From assembly GCA_004357365.1 (NCBI GenBank), contig SMVT01000050.1, positions 1 through 7,234 of the forward strand: DNA of 7,234 nucleotides, read 5' to 3'. This DNA is from Nitrospina sp. (GTDB lineage: Bacteria; Nitrospinota; Nitrospinia; Nitrospinales; Nitrospinaceae). The notes under the pieces were generated by a model. That model was not told the origin of the DNA and made no database searches. It saw only the letters and a program-made list of their open reading frames with translations. The position numbers and the translations under genes were made by a program. Within the stretch, counting starts at the first letter, position 1, and each line of letters begins with the position of its first letter. Positions 1 through 5,934 of this stretch are shown piece by piece.

Positions 1-1620
1 CAATCCATAGGGGGCGTAAACACGGCGTTCGGAAAGGATGGCCACGTTGAGGGGTTTCAAAAATTCGATTTCCCGCACCAAGCCGTCTCCTCCCCGGTAT
101 TTTCCCTTGCCACCTGATCCTTTACGAATGGAAAATTCCCGTAACAGGACGGGGTACCTTTTCTCCAAAACTTCGGGATCGGTAATACGGGTATTGGTCA
201 TGTGGGTATGAACCCCGGATTGGCCGTGCCAGCCGGGCCCGGCCCCGGCCCCGCCGCCGATGGTCTCGTAATAGCCGAAACTGCTGTCCCCGAAGGTCAA
301 ATTGTTCATGCACCCCTGGGAGGCGGAAGCGGCGCCAAAGGCTTTCAACACTACGTCCGTCACACGCTGGGAGGTCAACACATTGCCACCCGCCACCGCA
401 GCGTGTTCCGAGGGGCACAGCAAAGACCCCTCTTCCACCTTGATCTGCACCGGATTCAAACAACCCTGGTTGAGCGGAATATCGGAGGACACCAGGCATC
501 GCAAACAATAAAGAACCGCGGAATGCGTGATCGCAAGCGGGGCATTGCAGTTCCCCTCCACCTCGTTACCCGTACCGTCGAAATCGAAAACAGCACTGCC
601 GTCCTCATGAATTTTCACTGTCAGGCAAACCGGTGTCCCGTCATCCATAAAATCCTTTGACCGCAATTCCTCCCTCCCGCTTTGGCGGCCTCGGATTTCC
701 CGAAGCACCTGGCGAACGGCCTCTTCCCCGCTCTCCTGGATGAACCCCATGTAGGCATGAACGGTGGCGAGCGAATAATAGTCAATCAATTCCAAAAGCA
801 GTTGGATGCCTCTTTGGTTGGCCGCCATCTGGGCCTTGAGATCGGAAAGATTGTCCGCCAGGGCACGGGTGCCACGGGAATCGGGCACCCCGGGGGCTGG
901 GGAGGTGAGCAGATCGATCACCCCTTTTTCCTGATAGTTTCCCCGGTCCACCAGTTTGAAAGACAAAATGGCCGCGCCCTCCTCCTCCAGCCGTTTGGAG
1001 AACGGGGGCATGGAACCGGGGGAAATACCGCCGATATCCGCATGATGGCCTCGGCTGGCCACATAAAACACCGGTTTACCGCCCAGGAATACCGGGGTAA
1101 TGACGGTCATATCCGGCAAGTGAGTTCCTCCGGCGAGAGGATGGTTCGACAACAGCACATCTCCCTCGCCGAGCGGGTTCTCCTGAAGCCGTATCTGTGC
1201 CCGTACCGCTTCGCCCATGGAACCCAAATGAACCGGCTGATGCGGCGCGTTGGCCACCAGCCCACCTTCAGGATCAAAAATGGCGCAGGAGAAATCCTGA
1301 CGCTCTTTGATATTGGTAGAGATGGCGGTGCGCTGAAGGGTTTGTCCCATCTGTTCCGCAATGGACATGAATTTGTTTCCGAATATGGCTAATTGGACCG
1401 GGTCACGCCCGGTCACTGGGGCGGGTTTCTTCGAGGGGCTGATCTCGATCTCAATATCACCCCATCGGGAAATTTGTGCCTGGCATCCAGGCTCGACGAC
1501 CAAGGTGGAGGTTTCATTAATAATGATGGCGGGGCCGAAAAATTTCTGTCCCGAACCCAGGTTGTTCAACAAATAAACGGGGGCCTCCCGCCACTGGCCG
1601 TTAAAATAGGACAGCGTCAT
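1..1620 (-). CDS. hyuB: 5-oxoprolinase HyuB-like part, 3'-truncated by window edge
   Basis: This is the second half of an ATP-dependent 5-oxoprolinase, which opens 5-oxo-L-proline to L-glutamate in the cytoplasm. I translated it by hand: 540 codons are open from ATG at 1620 to the window edge, with no stop. Residues 1-64 are not HyuB sequence. They carry the end of the HyuA module (APVYLL, GPAIIINETSTLVVEPG). HyuB proper begins near residue 73 (DPVQLAIFGNKFMSIAEQMG). It continues with STNIKERQDFSCA (101-113), GDVLLSNHPLAGGTHLPD (153-170), SRGHHADIGG (189-198), NLSDLKAQMAANQRGIQL (257-274), GGNVLTSQRV (411-420), QGCMNN (435-440) and GGGAGAGPGWHG (455-466). The wording of these blocks is that of single-chain OPLAH-type oxoprolinase, more than that of generic hydantoinase B. 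The His/Asp-rich blocks at 153-170 and 189-198 are the likely metal-binding region. The protein ends here at RRVYAPYGL, so only a short C-terminal tail should be missing. The ATG overlaps the upstream stop (ATGA) and has no visible ribosome binding site. Confidence 0.93.
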   Translation of the reverse strand, partial: MTLSYFNGQWREAPVYLLNNLGSGQKFFGPAIIINETSTLVVEPGCQAQISRWGDIEIEISPSKKPAPVTGRDPVQLAIFGNKFMSIAEQMGQTLQRTAISTNIKERQDFSCAIFDPEGGLVANAPHQPVHLGSMGEAVRAQIRLQENPLGEGDVLLSNHPLAGGTHLPDMTVITPVFLGGKPVFYVASRGHHADIGGISPGSMPPFSKRLEEEGAAILSFKLVDRGNYQEKGVIDLLTSPAPGVPDSRGTRALADNLSDLKAQMAANQRGIQLLLELIDYYSLATVHAYMGFIQESGEEAVRQVLREIRGRQSGREELRSKDFMDDGTPVCLTVKIHEDGSAVFDFDGTGNEVEGNCNAPLAITHSAVLYCLRCLVSSDIPLNQGCLNPVQIKVEEGSLLCPSEHAAVAGGNVLTSQRVTDVVLKAFGAASASQGCMNNLTFGDSSFGYYETIGGGAGAGPGWHGQSGVHTHMTNTRITDPEVLEKRYPVLLREFSIRKGSGGKGKYRGGDGLVREIEFLKPLNVAILSERRVYAPYGL

Positions 1621-1650
1621 GGTTTCGGGCGCGGGGTTCCAGTTTTTTGA
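1617..1650 (-). other. Frame junction: A6 run and ATGA stop/start overlap
   Basis: Read on the minus strand, the upstream ORF passes CAA AAA ACT and ends at TGA (1619-1617), while the downstream ORF starts at ATG (1620-1618) in the -1 frame. The -1 frame has no stop between the six-A run (1648-1643) and that ATG. A slip of one base back on the run, or one extra A, would therefore join both ORFs into a single chain. No purine-rich Shine-Dalgarno sequence precedes the ATG (the bases are CGCGCCCGAAACC). The options are reinitiation by translational coupling, -1 frameshifting or a one-base error. The run is shorter than those usually linked to strong transcriptional slippage. Confidence 0.7.
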
Positions 1651-3566
1651 GGTACAGGAATCGGCCGCGGAGGCCGGGTCTTTCCCACGGCACGCAAACG
1701 AATTCCTTCAACAAGAATGTCGCGCCCGGTGGGCTGGAAACCATATTCTCTCTGGTACTGCTCCCGAAACGCCTGCTCATAGTTCAGGTCTTCCGGCTCT
1801 CGAATCATCAATCGGGTATCGGTACCCTGGACACTCAGGTCGAGATACCGATGGACGGTTATTTGATGGGCGGCAAACCCTTCGCCTTCCAGTTCCTTCA
1901 CTGCCTCCTGTTCCAGTAATCGCAGGCGTTCATTCAAATAAGAATGAGAATCCGGATGGAGTGTTTGGGACGAGGGCTCCTGTTTTTCCACCACCACATC
2001 GGCCAGGGCCAGACCGTAGGCAGAAAGAATACCTGCGAAGCGGGGAACCCGGACCTTTGAAATTCCCAGGGCACGGGCGATGGCGCAGGCGTGCTGGCCT
2101 CCCGCTCCGCCAAAACAAACCAGCACATGCTTCCGGATATCATGACCGCGCGCCACCGAGATTTCCCGAATCGGACGCGACATCACTTCATTGGCGACAT
2201 CGACAAACCCCTGGGCCGCCTCCGCGAGGTTTAATTCGGGAAGTCCGTGGTTGCGCTGGTTGCTATTGATCTCTTCAAGAAGAGTTTCAAAACTGTTCCG
2301 GGCCATTTCACTATCCAAAGGGAGATTTTGTTGCGGACCAAAGATTTGCGGAAAATAGCCGGGAATCAGGTGTCCCAAAAGAAGGTTGGCATCGGTCAGA
2401 GAAAGGAACCCCTGGTTGCGGTAACAGACCGGACCGGGATAAGCGCCGGAGGATTCGGGCCCCACACCCAGCATTCCGTTTTTGAAAAACAGGCGCGATC
2501 CCCCTCCGGCAGCCACGGTCTGGATGTTTAATTGCGGACTTTGCAGGTGGATTCCGGAAATTTCGGTTTCATGCACCCAGTCGTATTCACCGTCGAACCG
2601 GGACACATCGGTCGAGGTTCCCCCCATGTCAAAACCGATGAGGGGTTGTTTGATGTCCGGGTTGAAAGCGGTCATTGCGTAGCCAACCACCCCCCCTGCC
2701 GGACCCGAAAAAACGGCGTGGCATCCCTTGAAACGGTTCGCGCGGACCAGGCCGCCGTCCGATTGCATGAACAGAAGATCGGTACGGGGATTTCGAAAGC
2801 GGTCACGAAATCCATTCAGGTATTTCCGGATGTGGGGGGTGAGGTAGGCATCCACGCAGGCGGTCTGACCCCGATCCACAATTTTGATACGCGGCATGGT
2901 CTCCGACGAAAGCACGACCTGAGGGAAACCCATCTCCCGGGCCAGTTCACCAATTTGAATTTCATGATCCGGATAAATATAGGAATGCATCAACACGATG
3001 GCCAGGCTTTCAATCCCTTTTGCCAGAAGCGGTGCCAGTTCCCCGCGGATCTTTTTGAGATTGGGAGGTTTCAGGATTTCAACCCGGTCTCCGGAAATAC
3101 AGGAAACCGTGGCGGAAGAGGCCGCCGGATCATCTTTCTCAAGGACCCGGATGCGCTCGTCAATTTCCAAGACGGTTTCATAAACCGGTTTGGGTTTTTT
3201 GATTTCCAGATCGAACAACCGTGGCCGGTTTTGTTTTCCGATGGCCAGCAGGTCTCCGAATCCCCGGGTAATGAGCAAACCCGTTCGGGCTCCCTTTTTC
3301 TCCAGGAGGGCGTTGGTCGCAACGGTGGTCCCCATGCGGACCCATTCGACCGAGGAGGAATCGAAATTTCCCATGGGCAGGGGCCGGCCCGCGAATTCTT
3401 CCAAAATGCGCCGGATCCCTTCGATCGAGGCATCGGGGTAATGATCGGGATTTTCGGAAAGGAGTTTCAGTACACGATAACCCGGCTCTCCCGGAACTTC
3501 GGCGTAGATATCGGTAAAGGTTCCACCGCGGTCAATTGAAAACCGGAATTTGTCGGGACCGGACAT
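1617..3566 (-). CDS. hyuA: 5-oxoprolinase HyuA-like ATPase part
   Basis: This is the N-terminal half of ATP-dependent 5-oxoprolinase, which phosphorylates the lactam so that it can be hydrolysed. From ATG at 3566 it has 649 residues. The ASKHA-type nucleotide-binding motifs are present: DRGGTFTD at 12-19 and IGFDMGGTSTDVS at 310-322. Other conserved blocks are VRMGTTVATNALLEKKG (76-92), SGPAGGVVGY (287-296), AAGGGSRLFF (352-361), GPESSGAYPGPVCYR (369-383) and CFGGAGGQHACAIARALG (484-501). These match OPLAH-type oxoprolinase very closely. The frame could extend to a TTG at 3602, but the added residues (VFLHGSFYAYL) are unlike the family, and MSGPDKFRFSIDRGG is a typical start, so ATG 3566 is preferred despite a weak ribosome binding site. 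The protein stops soon after RLRAVGK in a proline-rich tail, before the final HyuA segment, which lies at the start of the next ORF. The gene follows the hydrolase gene by 68 bases. Confidence 0.93.
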   Translation of the reverse strand: MSGPDKFRFSIDRGGTFTDIYAEVPGEPGYRVLKLLSENPDHYPDASIEGIRRILEEFAGRPLPMGNFDSSSVEWVRMGTTVATNALLEKKGARTGLLITRGFGDLLAIGKQNRPRLFDLEIKKPKPVYETVLEIDERIRVLEKDDPAASSATVSCISGDRVEILKPPNLKKIRGELAPLLAKGIESLAIVLMHSYIYPDHEIQIGELAREMGFPQVVLSSETMPRIKIVDRGQTACVDAYLTPHIRKYLNGFRDRFRNPRTDLLFMQSDGGLVRANRFKGCHAVFSGPAGGVVGYAMTAFNPDIKQPLIGFDMGGTSTDVSRFDGEYDWVHETEISGIHLQSPQLNIQTVAAGGGSRLFFKNGMLGVGPESSGAYPGPVCYRNQGFLSLTDANLLLGHLIPGYFPQIFGPQQNLPLDSEMARNSFETLLEEINSNQRNHGLPELNLAEAAQGFVDVANEVMSRPIREISVARGHDIRKHVLVCFGGAGGQHACAIARALGISKVRVPRFAGILSAYGLALADVVVEKQEPSSQTLHPDSHSYLNERLRLLEQEAVKELEGEGFAAHQITVHRYLDLSVQGTDTRLMIREPEDLNYEQAFREQYQREYGFQPTGRDILVEGIRLRAVGKTRPPRPIPVPQKTGTPRPKP

Positions 3567-3634
3567 GAGGTAAGCATAAAACGACCCATGCAGAAAAACC
3601 AAGACGAATTATGGCGGGAACAGGTAGGAAGGGG

Positions 3635-4609
3635 TCAACCGCTCAACATATCGAGGGTGCGCCCTTCCTGGGCGAGGATCATTTTCAGCGGGTGTTCGCC
3701 GCCGATGGCATTCAGGTATTTTCGGGTCTGCTCGAAGATATTGACCAGTTTGAAATCGCTGTACGTCGGTTCATGATGATAAAAGGCGATTTTTTGGATC
3801 TTCGCCGCCAGAGCGATGTCCACCCCGATGAATGTGGAGCTGTGACCCCAGTCTTCTTTTTCGACGCCCTCGATGAAGGTGTATTGTGAATCGAACACCA
3901 GAAGATCGGCGTCCTTGAAAAATTCGATGGTGGGTTTCAGGCTGGCATCTGCCAGGTCCTTATACTCCGAGTCGGTGGCGTAGATAAACGACTTGCCCTG
4001 ATACTCCACCCGGTAGCTGAAACACTGGCCCGGGTGGTTCATTTCATGCCAGGTGACCCGCACGTCCCCCAGCACGCATTCCTTCTCGTCCGCCAGGGAA
4101 ACTAAATCGACGTCCGCCAGGTAGCCCTCGAACGACACCGGGAAATAATCAAAATTCTGCTGGCCGATCAAGCGTTCCTTGAGGCGGGGATGCGATCCAT
4201 AAATCTTGAACCGGTTGCCTTCCCGGTAAAAGGGAACAAAAAACGGGATACCCATGATGTGGTCCCAATGGGTATGGGACAAAAACAGGTGGGCTTCGCC
4301 TTTACCTTTGCCGAATTCCTGTTCGAGAAGGTGGTTGCCCAGAACGCGCAGACCCGATCCCCCGTCGAAGATCAGATGATACCCGCCGACATAGAGGTGC
4401 ACGCAGGAGGTGTTGCCGCCGTAACAACTTTTCAAATGTTCGGGGAGACCGTCGACAAACGCTTCGCGGGCGTTGGCGTCCCTGAGGTTTTCCGGACGAA
4501 CCTGCTCGAGAATATTTAAAACCTTCTCGCGCACGTCCTTGCCCACCATCGGGCTGGGAATCGAGCCCCGAACGCCATAAAATGTCACTAGGAACGGCTG
4601 AGGATTCAT
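3635..4609 (-). CDS. MBL-fold metal-dependent hydrolase
   Basis: This is a soluble 324-residue metallo-beta-lactamase-fold hydrolase of the Lactamase_B_2 type, broadly like PhnP, RNase Z and class II cyclic-nucleotide phosphodiesterases. No signal peptide is visible. The N-terminus carries the subgroup mark FYGVRGSIPSP (10-20) and, after a roughly 40-residue charged insertion, YGGNTSCV (63-70), then FDGGSGLR (81-88). Metal ligands are visible: HTHWDH at 112-117 (H112, H114, D116, H117), H192 in NHPG, D213 in ATDSEY, and H278/H279 in YHHEP. WGHSS (254-258) is a further motif common in the PhnP/RNase Z branch. All are intact, so an active dinuclear enzyme acting on a phosphodiester or similar ester is likely. 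The substrate cannot be read from the sequence. The ATG is firm because an in-frame stop lies four codons upstream (4619-4621). No good ribosome binding site is seen. The gene lies between the HDOD gene and the oxoprolinase genes, all on one strand. Confidence 0.88.
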   Translation of the reverse strand: MNPQPFLVTFYGVRGSIPSPMVGKDVREKVLNILEQVRPENLRDANAREAFVDGLPEHLKSCYGGNTSCVHLYVGGYHLIFDGGSGLRVLGNHLLEQEFGKGKGEAHLFLSHTHWDHIMGIPFFVPFYREGNRFKIYGSHPRLKERLIGQQNFDYFPVSFEGYLADVDLVSLADEKECVLGDVRVTWHEMNHPGQCFSYRVEYQGKSFIYATDSEYKDLADASLKPTIEFFKDADLLVFDSQYTFIEGVEKEDWGHSSTFIGVDIALAAKIQKIAFYHHEPTYSDFKLVNIFEQTRKYLNAIGGEHPLKMILAQEGRTLDMLSG

Positions 4610-4624
4610 AATTTGCAGTCAAAG

Positions 4625-4646
4625 GAAAAACAAGCTTTTGTTTTTC
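4625..4646. repeat. Perfect 9-bp AT-rich inverted repeat
   Basis: The arms GAAAAACAA (4625-4633) and TTGTTTTTC (4638-4646) flank a 4-base loop. The repeat lies in the 97-base gap between the HDOD stop and the hydrolase start. Read on the minus strand it sits 15 bases upstream of the hydrolase ATG. The arms are AT-rich and no U-tract follows, so it is not a convincing intrinsic terminator. It could be a weak mRNA hairpin next to the translation start, an operator-like palindrome, or chance. Confidence 0.5.
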
Positions 4647-4709
4647 TTAAAGAGGCTGAGCGAGTGCGGGATAAACCTTCCGTTCATGTTGGGATAGACT
4701 TTGCAGGAT

Positions 4710-5588
4710 TTATTTATAAAGAACTTCTTTTGCCAGAAATAGACTTTCCCGGGTTTCTTCCACCATCTCGTCCAGAATCTCTCTGGACAGGCCCTGCTGC
4801 ATTAAAAAATTATAGTTGAGAGGTTCTTCCCAATCGGAAATACCGTTCCCCATGTCATAGGTATTGGCAATCGCATTGGCCATGATGACCACCAGAAGAA
4901 GAGGATATTTTTTTCCCTGATTGGACATGCCCAGAAAATGTTTGCCGACGGAGGTCACGACTTCCTCAGGAACGGGCCACCATTTCTCAATAAACATCGA
5001 ACCCAACTCGGCATGCGAAAGGCCGAATTTTTGTATTTCCAATTCGTGCAGGGGAGTTTCCTTTCCGCGAACCTCTTTGAGGAACGCCGAGTATTCTTCG
5101 GGGATCAGGTAATTGAACACCATGATTCCGATATCGTGCATCAATCCAGAAAGGTAACACAAATCCTGCTCGACGATTAAACCCTTCAGCCGCTGGTTCA
5201 ATATTCTTGAGAGGAGGGCGACCGCCAGGGAGTGCTGCCAAAAACGGTTCTGGTTGATCCCTTTGCCCTTCATGAAGAGTTTGGGAACTTCCAGGGTATA
5301 TGCCAGGTCGAGAATCATTTTGAGCCCCAGCCGGATAATTGCCTGTGACAGATTGTCCACTTTGTTGGCGCCGCCGCCGAAAAACACACTGTTGGACAAC
5401 TGAATCATCCGGCCGGCAAGAATCGGTTCGGTTTCAATCAGGATGGCGATATCGCTGATATTGCTTTTGGGGTCTTCAATTTTCGATTCCAGGCGTACGA
5501 GAATGTCCGGCAAAGGGGGAATATTCCCCTTTTCTTCCACCATGGCAATGATGGAGTCCCGTATCCCGCCTTGGGTGATGTGAACCAT
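4710..5588 (-). CDS. HDOD-domain regulatory protein
   Basis: This 292-residue protein is essentially one HDOD domain (an HD-related output domain found in bacterial signalling proteins). No receiver, GGDEF, EAL or membrane segment is attached. The domain begins with IPPLPDILVRL (23-33) and SDIAILIETEPILAGRMIQLSNS (45-67), the typical HDOD opening. It continues with LSQAIIRLGLK (80-90), FWQHSLAVA (116-124), LSGLMHDIGIMVF (146-158), FGLSHAELGSMFIEKWWPVP (188-207) and VGKHF (214-218). The HD-type residues H119, H151, D152, H192 and H217 are present. The last aspartate of true HD phosphohydrolases is replaced by asparagine in IMANAIAN (N238), which is common in HDOD proteins and argues against simple phosphohydrolase activity. 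HDOD proteins often act as adaptors in motility, stress or cyclic-di-GMP networks. The target here is unknown. The gene is divergent from rlpA, and a terminator-like hairpin lies 33 bases before its ATG. Confidence 0.92.
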   Translation of the reverse strand: MVHITQGGIRDSIIAMVEEKGNIPPLPDILVRLESKIEDPKSNISDIAILIETEPILAGRMIQLSNSVFFGGGANKVDNLSQAIIRLGLKMILDLAYTLEVPKLFMKGKGINQNRFWQHSLAVALLSRILNQRLKGLIVEQDLCYLSGLMHDIGIMVFNYLIPEEYSAFLKEVRGKETPLHELEIQKFGLSHAELGSMFIEKWWPVPEEVVTSVGKHFLGMSNQGKKYPLLLVVIMANAIANTYDMGNGISDWEEPLNYNFLMQQGLSREILDEMVEETRESLFLAKEVLYK

Positions 5589-5621
5589 ATGATTTTCGCA
5601 AATCCCTAGAAAATATTGATT

Positions 5622-5650
5622 AAAAAGCCGGAAACCACTCTTCCGGCCCT
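5622..5650 (-). terminator. Terminator-like hairpin with U-tract in HDOD leader
   Basis: On the minus strand, GCCGGAA (5647-5641) and TTCCGGC (5633-5627) form a perfect 7-bp GC-rich stem with a 7-base loop, followed at once by five T residues (5626-5622) and an AT-rich stretch. G-U and A-U pairs can extend the stem base. This is the form of a rho-independent terminator. No clear minus-strand gene lies just upstream, because rlpA runs the other way. It may therefore be an attenuator in the HDOD leader, or the end of a short transcript antisense to the rlpA leader. Its U-tract ends 33 bases before the HDOD ATG. Confidence 0.6.
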
Positions 5651-5717
5651 AATAGTCCCATGAATACCTGAATCTAGTATAAGGTTAAAGTTCAAAAATA
5701 TAGAAGTCAATTTTCAA

Positions 5718-5741
5718 TCTCCCGGGATCCCTTTCGGGAGA
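5718..5741. repeat. 7-bp inverted repeat (TCTCCCG / CGGGAGA)
   Basis: The arms at 5718-5724 and 5735-5741 flank a 10-base loop. In minus-strand RNA an alternative smaller hairpin CCC-GAAA-GGG is possible within it. It lies upstream of the rlpA -35 element (5760) and about 70 bases before the terminator-like hairpin in the HDOD direction. It could be an operator or an RNA fold. No function can be assigned. Confidence 0.45.
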
Positions 5742-5759
5742 GCCCCAGCCAGATTTGTA

Positions 5760-5788
5760 TTGACCTGATCGCTGGATATCCATACAAT
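5760..5788 (+). promoter_or_regulatory. Sigma70-type promoter for rlpA
   Basis: The -35 TTGACC (5760-5765) and the -10 TACAAT (5783-5788) each match consensus at five of six positions and are separated by 17 bases, the optimal spacing. Transcription would begin near 5795, leaving a leader of about 140 bases before the preferred rlpA ATG. The same promoter would serve greA, since no terminator is seen between the two genes. Confidence 0.72.
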
Positions 5789-5852
5789 TGGGAGGGGCGT
5801 TACCCACATAAAGGTATGATTTTGAAGGGATTGTTTGAAATCTTTTGAAATG

Positions 5853-5877
5853 CGCCCGGGTCCGCCCGCCCGGGTCC
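5853..5877 (+). repeat. 11-bp tandem direct repeat in rlpA leader
   Basis: CGCCCGGGTCC occurs at 5853-5863 and again at 5867-5877, separated by GCC, a 14-base period. Each copy contains the palindrome CCCGGG. CCCGCC (5865-5870) can also pair with GGCGGG (5892-5897), so the leader RNA should be structured here. The GC-rich block stands out against the AT-rich bases just before it. Confidence 0.6.
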
Positions 5878-5934
5878 CGAGCCATTCCACCGGCGGGTAT
5901 CCCCAAGGTGAAATCAATCAAAATTCACAGAGAC

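Larger units (their letters stand above)
5589..5934. other. Divergent intergenic region, 346 bases, HDOD gene / rlpA
   Basis: This region contains a strong sigma70-like promoter for rlpA (5760-5788), a minus-strand terminator-like hairpin (5622-5650), a second hairpin (5718-5741) and a GC-rich direct repeat in the rlpA leader (5853-5877). TTTGAA recurs at 5821, 5834 and 5844 in the leader. For the HDOD gene, a possible -10 (TATACT, complement of 5676-5681) is visible, but no matching -35 stands at normal spacing: TTGACT, complement of 5705-5710, lies 23 bases away. I see no RNA gene or riboswitch family that I can name. Confidence 0.6.

Noticed and set aside
682..1392. Plus-strand open frame of 236 codons antisense to the HyuB-like gene
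   Set aside because: The opposite strand reads a fully conserved HyuB sequence. The plus-strand product shows no family features.
2532..3539. Long plus-strand open frame of 335 codons antisense to the HyuA-like gene
   Set aside because: It has no recognisable protein motif and lies wholly opposite a strongly conserved oxoprolinase gene. It is a shadow of codon bias.
3567..3602. TTG start at 3602 for the HyuA-like gene, adding 12 residues
   Set aside because: The added residues do not resemble the family. The ATG at 3566 gives the expected N-terminus just ahead of the DRGGTFTD motif.
5685..5921. Minus-strand open frame of 78 codons upstream of the terminator-like hairpin
   Set aside because: Its placement before a terminator is tempting, but it begins with TTG, has no ribosome binding site or recognisable motif, and overlaps the rlpA promoter and leader.
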